Under the pieces are notes generated by a model. The model saw only the letters and a program-made list of their open reading frames with translations, searched no databases and had not been told where the DNA came from. The position numbers and the translations under genes are program-made. From positions 60,825,597-60,889,596 of the forward strand of contig CM055095.1 of the NCBI GenBank assembly GCA_029204225.1: 64,000 nucleotides of DNA, in the 5' to 3' direction. Numbering within the stretch: the first letter of the stretch is position 1; each line of letters begins with the position of its first letter. Positions 49,576 to 61,200 of the stretch are shown in pieces. This DNA comes from Diphasiastrum complanatum. Its lineage: Eukaryota > Streptophyta > Lycopodiopsida > Lycopodiales > Lycopodiaceae.

Positions 49576-52500
49576 TTGATTTTCCGAGTTGATCCGGTAT
49601 TGAAAAATTCTAAAAAATTCGATTCTGAATTTTTCGATCTTCTGCTCAAAAATTCGAGCTTTCTGTTTCTGGTTTTTCAGGATGCTCTTTAATGAATGGA
49701 TTTGAGGCTGAGCATCGAATTCCAACACTCCCCCTTAATGTGGATCCTGAAAAGATTCAACATGTCGTTGAATCTGAGATGGTGCTCCTTTGATAGAGCC
49801 TTTGTGAAGTAATCTGCTGCCATTAATTCTGTCATGCAGTAGACTAATGATACCTCCTTGCTTTGCATCTTCTCTCTTAAATAGTGACCTGATTTCGATA
49901 TGCTTGCTTCGAGAATGAAATCTTCGGTTGTTACAAAAGATGGTCGTTGGATGTGATGTTGATGATAATGCTACTGAGGTCTGCTTTCGGCTGTTCCAAG
50001 AGATTGGGCCTTGATTGCATAGAAATACAAATCCAGAAGTCGATTTTCTGGTATCGATATCCCCTGCCCAATCCGCATATGTGTATCCTTCGAGAATATT
50101 GGTAGGTTGGCTGCCTCCATAACAGATGCTGAGATGTTTTGTTGCTTGGATGTACTTCATGACTTTTGTGAGCGCTTTCCAATGGGCTAGACCTGGATCT
50201 GATAGGAACTGGCTGAGTGAACTGATTGAATAGCAATGTCGGGTCTAGATCATTGCATACATCAGTGAGCCGATGATGGAGTGAAACGGATATTTCTTCA
50301 TTTCCTCCCTTTCTTCCTCAGTTTGAGGAGATTGTTCCTTTGACAGCTTTAGTCCAGGGTCGAGTGGAAAGTAGCTCGGCTTGTAGTTGGCCTTTCCATA
50401 CTTTTCCAGCACGTTTGTGAGATATCTCTGCTGACTGATAAAAATCAGTCGGCTGGATCGAATTCAAAAAATTTCGATTATGAGACAATAGTGGGCTGGA
50501 CCCATATCAGTCATTTTGTACTCTTGGGCCAACATGCATTTTGTCTCCTTCATCAGATTCAGATTGTTACTGAATAATAGAGTATCATCTACATAGAGAG
50601 TGATGATGATGAAGAAATTCGATACAGACTTGAGATAGACGTTCGAGTTTACTGAGTCTGGAACCAGGCCCTGGGTGACTATCTCAGCCCATAGAGTGCC
50701 TTGTGGATTTTACATACAAGGTGTTGCTTACTCCTCAGTTCGTATCCCTCTGGCTGTGACATAGATTTCCTCTTCAATGGTCCCGTTGAGGAAAGCGGTC
50801 TGGACATCCATTTGATGGACTTCGAGATCAACTGCAGCTGCAAAGGAAAGTAATAGTCGGATCGAAGCATGCTTGACAACTGGGTTGAAGGTCTCGGAAT
50901 AGTCCAGATCTGGCATCTGGGAATAGCCTTTGGTGACCAGCTTGGCTTTGTATCGGTTTAACCTTCCTTCAACATCATACTTCGCCTTGAATATCCATTT
51001 GCATGGAATTGGATTTCTTCCCTTTGGCAGCTCAGTGACTGTCCACGTTTGATTTTCTATCAGAGAATCGAATTCTGTGTCCATCGCTGCTTTCCATTTA
51101 TCAGCATCAGGTGTAGACATTGCCTCTGAAATTGTATTTGGTTCCTGCACGAAGTAGCAGGCTGCATCATCCATAAAACAGAATGGAGGTTGTCTGGGTC
51201 GATTCGATCTTCTTGGCTGAATATCCCTGATGTGATTCGACCCGTTGAGGTTCTGACTCATTTTCCGAGTCAGTATCGATTTTCTGGTTTTCGATCCTGG
51301 AGCCTTTTTCGATATGTAGATTGGAAATTTCTTCAATACTTGGATCGGAAATTTCTCGAGCTTTCCCCTTGTGGTTGATAAACCGATCTTCCACAAAAGT
51401 GACATCTCTGCTGGTGAATGTTTTTTCTGTTTCCAGATTGTAGAGCTTGTATGCCTTGTGATCTGGGGAGTAGCCAATGAAAATCGATTTTGTGCTTTTG
51501 TCATCCAGCTTCTTTCTTAGATCTTCGGGGATCTGAGCATAAGCAATGCATCCACACACTCTAACATTCTTGAGTGATGGTTTCGATCCTGTCCACACCT
51601 CATAGGGTGTCTTGCCATTCAGGGCTTTGGTGATGGATCGATTTTGTAGATAGGCGGCTGTAGTAACAGCTTTTGCCCAAAATTTCTTTGGAAGAGAGGC
51701 ATGGGCCAGCATGCTCTTGGCACTTTCGATGAGTGTCTGATTCTTCCGTTCAGCTACACCATTGGACTGAGGTGAGTAGCTAGTTGTGAATTGTTGATGT
51801 ATTCCGTTGGCCTTGCAGAACTCCTTAAATTTTGTGGAGCTAAATTCTCCCCCTCCATCTGTGCGTAGAGCTTTGATCTTTCTCTGGGTCTGATTTTCTG
51901 CAGATGCCCTGAACTGCATGAAGAACTTGAATGCCTCTGATTTGTTTTTCAGAAAATAGGTTGCAATCCTTCGAGAGAAGTCATTGATGAAGGTTAGGAG
52001 GTATAGAGCTCCCCCTTTGGAAGCAGTCTGCATTGGGCCACAAATGTCGCTATGTACAAGATCTAGCAAGCCTTTGGAAGTATGAACTGAGTCAGAATTG
52101 AAAGGACTTCTAGCATGCTTGCTGATTATACAACTTTCACATGGAGAAGTTGGCTTGCTGACAGAAGGCAGATCTTGTACTAGTCTCTGAGTCGATATTT
52201 GTTGAATACTATTGAAGTTCAATTGGCCTAATCTGAAATGCCAAAGCATATCAGATGATTCGGAAGTAGAGGTGTGAAGAGCTTGACGGTTGGAAGAATA
52301 ACAGTGGCTGAGTTTGTAGAGATTGCCACTTCTTCTCCCGAAAGCTAGAACTTTCTGGGATTTGTCAAGGATTGTGCAACTTTGTGTGTCGAATTTGACC
52401 CTCCGACCTGAATCAACGATTCTGCTAACTAAGAGTAGATTCTTGGTTAGATTTGGAACGTGGAGAATGTTGGACAGCAACTTGACTTCACCTTTCTGAA

Positions 52501-53612
52501 ATTCGATTCTGATTGTTCCTTCACCCTGGATCGAATGTGATGAGTTGTCTCCACGTTGCACAACTCGAGAGTGGATGAAAGATTTATAATCTTTGAACCA
52601 GTCTTGATGGTGAGTCATGTGTTGAGTTGCTCCAGAATCGAGATACCAGGAATCGATATCCTGTTGCTCTCCGACTTTGGTCATAAAGGCTGCTTCATCT
52701 TCCTCTTGCTGCTGGGTCAAAAAACTGGTTGAAGCACTAATTGCTTGTTGTTGGAACTGCTTCTTCCTCTTGCTGCTGGGTCGAAAAACTGGTTGAAGCA
52801 CTATGTGCTTGTTGTTGGAATTGCTTCTTCTTCTCATTGTTGAATTTCAAAGTTCTGCAGTCCTTGATTTCATGTCTAGTTCTCTTGCACTATTTGCAGA
52901 ATAGTTTCTGCTTTGGTTGGTAGAAACAAGACTAATAATCCACAGTAGACATGCAGATTACTGAACTGCCCACTCTGATACCATGTCGGAAATCGAGAGG
53001 TTAGTCAGCGGAAGCTCTAGTGGGTGCGTGTAGGATCCGAAGCGCCATAGTCAGCAGCAGAATATTCAAATTGAATGATTCAGACAAATGCTCAATGAAA
53101 CAATACAGTAATGAGACTGAGAATTTGCACTCTGATTAATATCAAACAGTGAGTACAATGCTTGAAGTGATAACTTCAGCTTACAGAGCGAAATAACGTT
53201 GGCTACAAAAAGATTGATCAGATTAAGAATTATCAGAAGAAGTTTTCTGATGAAGATTCTAGGTTTGATATGCAACAAAATATCTACAACAATCGTTTTG
53301 TTGCAGTTATTACAACCGCCTCATTACAGTTAATGCATGTACAAAGTGGGCGGACTGTGAATGCCAAGTCGTTGGGTCGGATTTTAGACTGACAATATCA
53401 AAATTTACAAGTATCGAAAATATACAATGTCTCGAAAATTTACACTGACTCGAAAAATTACGGATTTTCCGAGTCGATCCGGTATCGAAAAATTCTAAAA
53501 AATTCGATCCTGAATTTTTTGATCTTCTGCTCATAAATTCGAGCCTTCTGTTTTTGGTTTTTCGGGATGCTCATTAATGAATGGATTTGAGGCTGGGCAT
53601 CGAATTCCAACA
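49576..53612 (-). mobile_element. Nested Ty1/copia element with full 5' LTR, truncated 3' LTR and no gag capsid
   Basis: Parts, right to left: 5' LTR 53612-52984 (TGTTGGAATTCG...CGACA, 629 bp); primer-binding site tggtatcagag 52983-52973; a CCHC knuckle 52898-52857 with a TAG inside it; a long frame 52837-51167 with protease (WYLDSGATQHM), integrase zinc-binding and DDE core (LRTDGGGEFSS, PQSNGVAERKN), then FIGYSPDHKAYKLYN; RT (FKAKYDVEGRLNRYKAKLVT, VHQMDVQTAFLNGTIEEEIY, LYVDDTLLF near 50585) and RNase H (YADWAGDIDTRKSTSG) down to about 49740; polypurine tract 49737-49728; and only the first 152 bp of the 3' LTR, 49727-49576. The two LTR stretches differ at about ten sites in 150 bp by eye. 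Between primer site and knuckle only about 75 bp remain, so the gag capsid region is deleted. A few frameshifts exist. It sits inside the RNase H of the outer plus-strand copia. Confidence 0.92.
52701..52828 (-). repeat. 64-bp tandem duplication in gag of the nested copia
   Basis: tcctcttgctgctgggtc begins at 52701 and again at 52765, and the whole unit down to ttgcttgttgttggaa is copied with few differences. 64 is not a multiple of 3, so the two copies read in different frames: one gives KKQFQQQAISASTSFLTQQQ, the other unrelated Arg/Ser/Asn-rich text. Confidence 0.85.
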
Positions 53613-53783
53613 ATCTTGTGGTTCATGCTACATCAAAACGTATTGAGATTCAATATCATTTTGCCAGAGAGTAGGATAAAGCCATATATTTAGTATTCTC
53701 TAGATTTGATGACTAGGTAGCAAACATTTGAAAAATTTCATACATTATTAGGTTTAGTGGAATGTAAATTGATCATTGAGGAG
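53613..53783 (+). pseudogene. Outer copia, 3' end of RNase H
   Basis: Resumes the outer element after the nested insertion: NLVVHATSKRIEIQYHFARE (53614-53673), the conserved HxRxKHIEvqyHFvRE end of copia RNase H, then text to a purine tract (gaggag) before the LTR. About 50 codons expected between the SSKKQ site left of the insertion and this point are missing. Confidence 0.8.
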
Positions 53784-54050
53784 TGTTAGAAGTACAATGT
53801 TCACTTTACATTGTTTAGGTATTATTGACTTTGACTATTATGACCAGGTGACTAGTTAAGTTATTGTATAGTGTGAATTGAGCTGTTACTGAGCCCATTA
53901 GGATTTAGGGGTTTTTGATGAACTTTCTCTCTCGTCGTTTTTCTCCTTCAATGGTCGCTTGTGCTTTTGCTTATGCTGTAGTGAATTGCTTTGTTTATAA
54001 CGTCCCGATTTTGATTTTTTTTCTACGCATGCTTTAAACTATTTGTTGCA
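53784..54050 (+). repeat. Probable 3' LTR of the outer copia
   Basis: Starts TGTTAGAAGTACAATG after the purine tract and has a possible CA end at 54049-54050. The right boundary is uncertain because CFAP20 follows at 54123. The 5' partner was not found by eye. Confidence 0.5.
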
Positions 54051-54122
54051 GACGTCTCGACCAGAATACAACCAAATTTTGTCTAAGAAAAAACCATTGT
54101 AAGGGCGCTTCTTCTTGACAAC

Positions 54123-55319
54123 ATGTTCAAGAACACTTTCCAGTCAGGATTCCTCTCCATACTTTATAGTATTGGGTATGCACAACTTTTGTACCTTTAT
54201 GTTTAGTCGTCATTTTTTAATCTTGTATATCCACATGTATCTGAATGGAATCAAATTTCAAATTGAGGAAAGGAGCTGTCAACTAACCGGCAATATTTCA
54301 TGACTTATAGTTGGTCTGCTTGCCCTCTAATTTTTCTATTACAAATTTCTACTCACTTCCTGTGGCTGCCTATGCAGCAGTTGCTGAAATAATCAGGTCT
54401 TTTATTTGAAGCTTTTTCAACTTGGTTTTTTTTACTGTTTTTGACAGGAGCAAGCCTCTGCAAATCTGGGATAAGGAAGGTAGTGTTCTCTTTAATCTTT
54501 TCACATATGATCTTTTTTGCATCAGCATTAGAATGAAGCATAATCATCATTGGTTTCGTTAAAATCAGTCTTTGCTTAAAGATCAACGTAAGTTGCTTCA
54601 ATTGACAATGGATCTTATGAGGTTGTAAGAATCTCTCCTTACGATTAGCTATTTTGCTCTGTTTTTGTTGAACAATGTTTCAGTTGTAAACGGGCATATA
54701 AAGAGGTTAACAGATGAGGATATCCAATCTAGTGTCTTGGAGATAATGGGCACAAATGTCAGCACCAACTATATAACTTGCCCAGCTGATCCAGCTGCAA
54801 CACTTGGAATCAAGCTACCTTTCTTGGTCATGATAATAAAGAATATGAAGAAATACTTTACATTTGAAGTTCAGGTTCTTGATGACAAAAATGTACGTCG
54901 CCGGTTCAGAGCCTCAAATTATCAGGTATGCAATGTCTGGTTCTGTTAGTCCTCAAGTGTTTTCCCTCTTTAGCTCTTACTGCTTATTTGCTTGATTGCT
55001 TTTGTTTGCTATATTGATAACTGTCAGGTTGACATTTAAATATTTGGATGATCATTCCCCGTGCACTTTGCAGTCAACTACTCGTGTAAAACCTTTTATA
55101 TGTACCATGCCTATGAGGCTAGATGAAGGGTGGAATCAAATCCAATTTAATCTCTCAGATTTCACTAGGCGTGCGTATGGCACAAACTATGTGGAAACAC
55201 TTCGTGTTCAGGTTCATGCCAATTGTCGTATACGGCGAATATACTTTTCAGATCGTCTCTACTCCGAGGAAGAGTTGCCACCAGAATTCAAGCTGTTTTT
55301 GCCAATTCAGGTACAGTGA
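54123..55319 (+). CDS. CFAP20: CFAP20/BUG22 (cilia- and flagella-associated protein 20), 4 exons, 190 aa
   Basis: CFAP20 is a small, highly conserved protein of axonemal doublet microtubules that also occurs in the nucleus and is retained even in non-ciliated plants. Exons: 54123-54175, 54448-54479, 54684-54925, 55074-55319; all introns are GT-AG and phases agree. The protein starts [18 protein letters not shown], the invariant N-terminus of the family, then [133 protein letters not shown]. Length is close to the animal protein (about 193 aa). A donor-like caggtaca overlaps the last codons, so an alternative short 3' exon is possible. The start lies about 70 bp after the 3' LTR of a copia element, so promoter and 5' UTR are unusual. 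The gene looks intact. Presence of this gene does not prove motile sperm. Confidence 0.95.
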
Positions 55320-55930
55320 TCCTATTAAAGTTATTCTTATTTGGGCGAATTGATTTTTGTGTTCAACATTTTTTCAAAACCAAGAAGTTGAGCTTGGGTT
55401 TCTTTTAGCAGTGCTGTTTATGCTGGCAGAAAATTTTTCTACATTGCTGGCCTGTGAATAGAGCTCTGAGATGGTCTCAATGGCTCAAGAGTTGGGCCCG
55501 TATGTGTCCATTAGTCTCTCCACCTCTACATCTGATATGCGAGGAGGGCAAATGGATATGCCCACCATCCCTCGCCCATCTGGCCTGGTGAGCCGTACTA
55601 ATTGGGCCCTGACCCTATTAAGAGATCCGGTGAAGACCCCACCACAATGCAGGCATCTCCATTTGTGGGTGTGTAGCCACATCCCCATCTGTCAGCTCAA
55701 CCTCTGACCAAGTGCCGACATCATGTCAAACAATCAAGTACATTCCGTTGGTAGTAACAACATCCAGGTTCCACATATGCGTTTACAACATTCATTTGCT
55801 TATAGCAATTTTAAACCATATACCCAACAACGAAAAAACTGCCATTTCTTTTGCATCAACAATAGGTTCAAGCCGAAAATAGTGTCCTAGACCCTGAACT
55901 CATCAAAAAAAGCATCCCAGGCATTTCTAT
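55320..55930 (+). other. CFAP20 3' flank
   Basis: Presumably 3' UTR then intergenic DNA. No clear poly(A) signal or gene. Overlapping frames at 55471-55707 and 55485-55688 are opposite-strand by-products. Confidence 0.4.
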
Positions 55931-56513
55931 GGGCATGAAGAAACACAATATAGCTTCAGACTGCACCTCAATCACATGCCTACAAATCAGTTCTCCAAAA
56001 CCCTAAAAAATATATGGGATCTGGGCATATCATTGAAAACTGTCACTACAAGCGATAATGGCTGAAACTAATAGCACAAGTAGATATTATCGAAAGACTA
56101 ACTTTCATATAGATTCTCAAAGTAAGGTTGGTCTCATCATAGACAAGCTCGATGGATCCAATTATCACTTATGGGAATTTAAGATGAAAAGTGTGCTACT
56201 GGCCAAGGAGTTGAGCATTCCTTGTTTAGAACTCTTTAGTCGTATGCTGTTGCAGCAAATCTTGAGGTACATCAGCTTGATGTACAGACAACCTATCTAA
56301 ATGGGGTAATAGAAGAAGATATCTACATGATGCAGCCCGAGGGTCATATTTGTGGGCATGAACAAACACAATTTAGCCTCAAACTGCACTTCAATCGGAT
56401 GACTAGAGGCCAGTCTACAAAAGGTTAAAAAACACATGGAAATAGGGCATGAGATTCACATCTTTTGCTACAAGCAAAAATGGGGAAAACTAACAGCATA
56501 AGCATGTTTTTGG
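55931..56513 (+). repeat. Pair of ~160-bp direct repeats flanking a copia fragment
   Basis: 55931-56095 (gggcatgaagaaacacaatatagc ... ctacaagcgataatggctgaaactaatagcacaag) is repeated at 56356-56513 (gggcatgaacaaacacaatttagc ... ctacaagcaaaaatggggaaaactaacagcataag). Spacing is about 425 bp. Both copies include the same gag start context. Confidence 0.75.
56058..56345 (+). pseudogene. Ty1/copia gag fused directly to RT
   Basis: Gag N-terminus MAETNSTSRYYRKT...KLDGSNYHLWEFKMKSVLL (56058-56208) runs, after about 30 bp and a frame change, into RT text LEVHQLDVQTTYLNGVIEED, IYMMQPEGH (about 56262-56345). Protease, integrase and the RT fingers are absent, so a deletion of roughly 3 kb joined the two. 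The piece lies between the direct repeats described separately. Confidence 0.75.
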
Positions 56514-56667
56514 GGTTCAATACAAATAATTTAGAACTAAATGAAGCCAAAACCTACCTAAAATTGTTTTGGAGAGAAACACCACTGCCTCACCGTTGCC
56601 ACCGTGTTGATCACACCCTAGACTGTGCTCCAAGATGGCTAGAATGCACCATCACCCTGACACCCCA

Positions 56668-56671
<4 letters not shown>

Positions 56672-56712
<41 letters not shown>
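56672..56712. repeat. (CT)n microsatellite
   Basis: About 20 uninterrupted ct units. Confidence 0.97.
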
Positions 56713-56713
<1 letters not shown>

Positions 56714-56999
56714 AATGCAAAAGAATTTTGTGGGCCGTGAGCAGGCAGCTCGCGGCCCACACAAAAAATTAGCAAATTTTTTTGCGATCCGAAACGTTGT
56801 CCTGGATTGCTAGCAATCCGGATCACTATTGCATTGGATCGCAATCCGCTTCAACATTGGCCTAAATACATGCATACCTCATGAGCATCAGTGAGTGTAG
56901 GACAAAATTTGATAAAATGGACTTTGGAAGGATCTAGTGTAATAGTACCGTTGAAAACTAGAAATCTGAGAAATTCACTATGAGTAGCACTGAAGGTAA

Positions 57000-58204
57000 A
57001 ATGAGAGTGTTTGGCATACTTGTGTTGCACTAGGAGGTTGAAAACAAATTATAGATGCAAAAAATGCGAAGTATTGGAATTGAACCCAAGGATATCATCA
57101 AAATAGATGAGTACATAGACACCAAGCAAGGGCTTAATGAAATATCATGTATGATATTTTGAAATGTGGTGGGCCATTGGTAAACTGAAAGGTAAAGTAT
57201 AGAATTTCTAAGGTTGGAGAAGGTGGAAAATGCTGTATTGGTATCTAGAACAAAGATCAATTTTAGAAAATAGAAGCGCTACGCAACAATCAAATATATC
57301 ATCCATGTGGCAATAGGAAATTGGTTACAAAATTTAAATAGTAAGGTGGTTAAGGGTACAATCATTGATATGTAAACATTTAGTCCCATCTTTTTTGTCG
57401 ATAGGTAAAATAGGGGCACCAAATCGCTCTTACTACGACAATGAGGCCATAGTTTAAAAATTCTTTAACTTGGTGTTGAACAGGACAAGGCATTTGATAA
57501 GAAGATTGGGAAAGAGGGTCCATGGAAGAAGAGGAATATGATGATTGATATCATGTAGAGGGGGAACGGTGTGAAAAAGAGGTGCACAATGTGCTGTAGG
57601 CAAACTGTGAACAAACTGTTTAGTAGAAATTAGCTCATAATCAAAACTGGAATCAATATCAATGAATGTATAAGATTTGCCATCAACTTTCAAGTGAGAT
57701 AGAAAAATGTTGCTCAGTAAGGTTAATAGTAACAGCTCCAAGAGAGGCAACTAGTCAATACCAAGAATAAGTTTTCCCTATTGGGGATAATGTGTATCAG
57801 ACTTAGAAGAAAGGCTCTGGAACACACGAGTACTTTGGGGCAGTAATAGGGGTAGCATGAATATGTGAAACAACCTTATTACTAACAAAAGAGAGGGTGT
57901 TTTTTGAATCAATTATTGCAATAAACTCTTTATTATTACCATGGAGTCTGGACATGCAGTCCAATGTGACCTGAGCCAATCTTGCCAGAACAAGTAGCAT
58001 ATGCAAGTGGGCTAAAAATTCAACAACATCAGGTGATTTTGGGGCATCAGTTTCCTCAACAGGACATAGAGCAGGATCATTAAGATTGTCAGCATCATTA
58101 CCATGAATATTAAATGGGGATTTGGTGTGCAAAATCTTTGACTCGATGATAGGGGCTTTAACTGCCCAAGGCCTTTTATTTATCATTGAGCATTTATTAG
58201 CCAT
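57000..58204 (-). pseudogene. Ty3/gypsy protease-RT remnant
   Basis: Right to left: retropepsin-like EFIAIIDSKNTLSFVSNKVV near 57930-57870 (Lys where Gly of D-S-G belongs), a linker (LKVDGKSYTFIDIDSSFDYE, LISTKQFVHSLP near 57690-57600) that resembles the plus-strand linker at 4900-5020, then RT with an intact LIYFDDILG motif near 57115-57090 and surrounding palm/thumb text. RT fingers are heavily decayed. No LTR or integrase is visible. Confidence 0.7.
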
Positions 58205-61200
58205 CTGTCGACGTTACTAACAATAGTTTGGTATTTTGAGCCCCTTGAGCCCTAAGGCACAGGCTCCTTAGGATTCGGGCCCCTAGCCCTAACTCATGGA
58301 CCCTTCAAAATTTATTAAGAACGATACCTCCTCATTAGTCAGTTAAATGATCGAGAGCTTACTTGTAGTCTTTGTTGAATAAAAAATTAGCCACATTACC
58401 TTTTAGCATTGCGATATTCTTGCAATCGTATGTCTGTAGTTCTTTCCCATATATCCATGTTTTCCGCATTTCTTTTTTTTAAATTGTAAGTAGCAAGGCA
58501 TTATATCATGCTTGCTGGCTAGGATTTCAATTTTTACTGATGATGATTTGGTATGGATTTTTGTTTTCTTTTCCTTTTTCTGTGCTTGACAGTACTAATC
58601 TCTTGATAGGAGTTTGTGAATTTGGATATATTTAATGTCATGAAGAGAGACTCACATTCTCACATTTTAAGGGTAATATTTGTCTTTGGTTTAAAATTTT
58701 CTAGAGATTTTTCTGAGCTCTAGGTTTTTGTTTGTTGCAGAAAGCATAAAGCTGACCAGAGCAACTTACACTAGCTACCTGTTGGTATTTTGTGAGGAGA
58801 TTGGGAAGGGTGATGCCACCCATGCACAGGACTTGAGCTTTGAAAACTTTATATCACTCTTACCATCGTAATTAATTATGATTCTAGCCTGTATTTATGG
58901 CTGCTTAGCTTTTGTTAATTTGCAGAAATCAGATGAAGAGGCATTCTATATACTTAATCAGCTTAGTCTTAAGAACTTTGCTTTATGTGAATTAATAATC
59001 TCTTTTGAACACTCTTTTGTGAGTCACTGGGAGATCAATATTTCTGAAGACCTCTGCCTGGTTTCATAATACTCAAATATGAAATTTATGAGAAATTTGC
59101 TGTTGTCAGTGTTGGGTGCTGCCTTCTAGCTACCTTGCTCCCTTGTACATGAAGATTCCTCCTGACAGTCCAATAAGCGATCAATGGATGTTAATTCAAT
59201 GAATCCTGCTGAATTAGTTAGAAGCCCATCTAGCCCTGTTGTTGCAGCCTCTTCAGGAAGCACCATCATATGCAAAACAATTCCAACCCTTTCCAGATAG
59301 GATACATCTGAATTCTTGTCAATGTATACTGAATATGCCTTACCTTCTATGTCCCTGAATTATATTCTGCTTGCTCAGGCAGGGGTTCAGATATCTTTTG
59401 TTAGTTGATCAAGAATTTGAGCTTTTTTCTTCATTGCTAAGTTCCCAGTTTTTTGGTTTTTGCACTGGTGAAACTTTCCACGTACTTAGAAATTGATGTA
59501 AAATATATTTTAGAGCTGCTTTTGTATCCTCACAGAAGTTCAGGGATGCTTATAGCTTAGACTTAACAGGGTTTAATTTTGTTGATCTTAACCCTGGTCA
59601 CTGTATTACTTTTGTGAACATTGCTACCTTATATGGATCTAATTCACACCAGTCACAACATCTTCAAGAATAATATTTTTCCTTACATCAGAACATGAAA
59701 AGCAAGATCGGTGGTGATTCTAGCTGTTTAGTTCTGAATGCGAAAGAAAATAAATTGGCAACTTCAATCTATGTTTTTGGTTAAAAAAACAAAGGATTAC
59801 TACCCAACTTCCATTTTAACTGGATAAGAGGAATTATTGATTATCTACAAAATACTGTCATCAAACTGGAGGCTGGAAAACCAAGGACTGGCATGTTCCA
59901 CTGAGAAGTTATAGCTTGTTCCGTGTATTTTCAGTGAGAAATGTTCAAGGAAAATTGTAAAGTGTCGAGTAGTGAGCAGAGCAGGAATGAGAGAGGAAGT
60001 TCAACTTGCAAGATTCCGGAGTTTTTCGGCACAAATTCCTCATCAGTAGAGTAGGACATTGTGGAGGATGAACCTGTAAAGCAAGGGAGGTGAATGGTTG
60101 TATAATCATGTATTTACTTTGAAAAGGAAAGTGGCAAAATGGTTGTAATTACAAGAAAAAGGTGCAGTGACTAAGCTGCAAACGAGTGCACACCTATGTT
60201 ATGGTCACAATATGTATTATGCATGCACTTATTGTGCAAAAGCAGCACGATTAATTATTGGCACCAATGTAGTGAAGTTGGGGTGATCTCAGTTGTGCTG
60301 TGATAGTCGTAGCCACTTCTAAAGAAGAATTCACACCAGAAGAGGCTGGTTTCAGTGTATTGTGATAGTTATAGCCACTGCATAAATGTGAGCACCAGAA
60401 AGAAGAGCATGAAGCAGCAGATGGCAAGAAACGAAAGAGAACATCTTATCATCCCTGCTTTAGGGCTAAATCTCATCTACTCATAGGGCTGGGTTGGTGA
60501 GATGCTTCACCAAGCTGGATATTGATTTTCACATATGTGATAGTCATGGCATGTGGGAGTTGCATATCCATGAAGTTTGTGATGTTAAAGAACATGATTA
60601 GAAAGTAATGTCATGAAGATGCAAGCAAATGTGCAAAGTGTGCTGCGGAACACATGTGTTCCGCTAACATTGTTAGTTATAGTAGATTGGAACATGGCTA
60701 CAAATATGCAAATAGCAATACATCCCAATTTTTTTGGCAAAAAATACACCCCCTTAGAAATATGGATGCTTTTTGGTACTATTAATGTTTGGGATCATAG
60801 AGATTAGAACCTAGGCGGCCAAGGCCAACTCAAGCCCGATACACCAACTCGCTAGGTGTGGGAAGAGATTTGGTGATGATTGATCGTAAGGGTAAAGCAA
60901 GCTATGCATAAAGCCATATTTTATAGAAGGAAGTCTTTGTAACTGAATTGTAGCAATTGAAGGTAGTGAGAGTCAAGATGTTGTACTTCTATGGGGTAGT
61001 AGTGTTACATAATTAATGAACTAGGTGCTATTAGAAATCTAGGAAAAGTTTTCATCCGTTACATAGGCAAAAATTCTCCTTGACTATTCATTATTTGTGC
61101 AAGCATTCATCAATGCACACAAGAAAACCCTAATAAACATATCTTAAGAACAGGTTTATTGTATTGGGGGGGGGTGGAAACCATGAAGGCTCCCACTCAT

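Noticed and set aside
56611-56844. Minus-strand frame with a long Arg-Glu repeat
   Set aside because: It is the translation of the (CT)n microsatellite.
58735-59070. Terminal exons of an unknown gene
   Set aside because: Acceptor-like sites exist but no conserved protein can be read and no consistent phase links the pieces.
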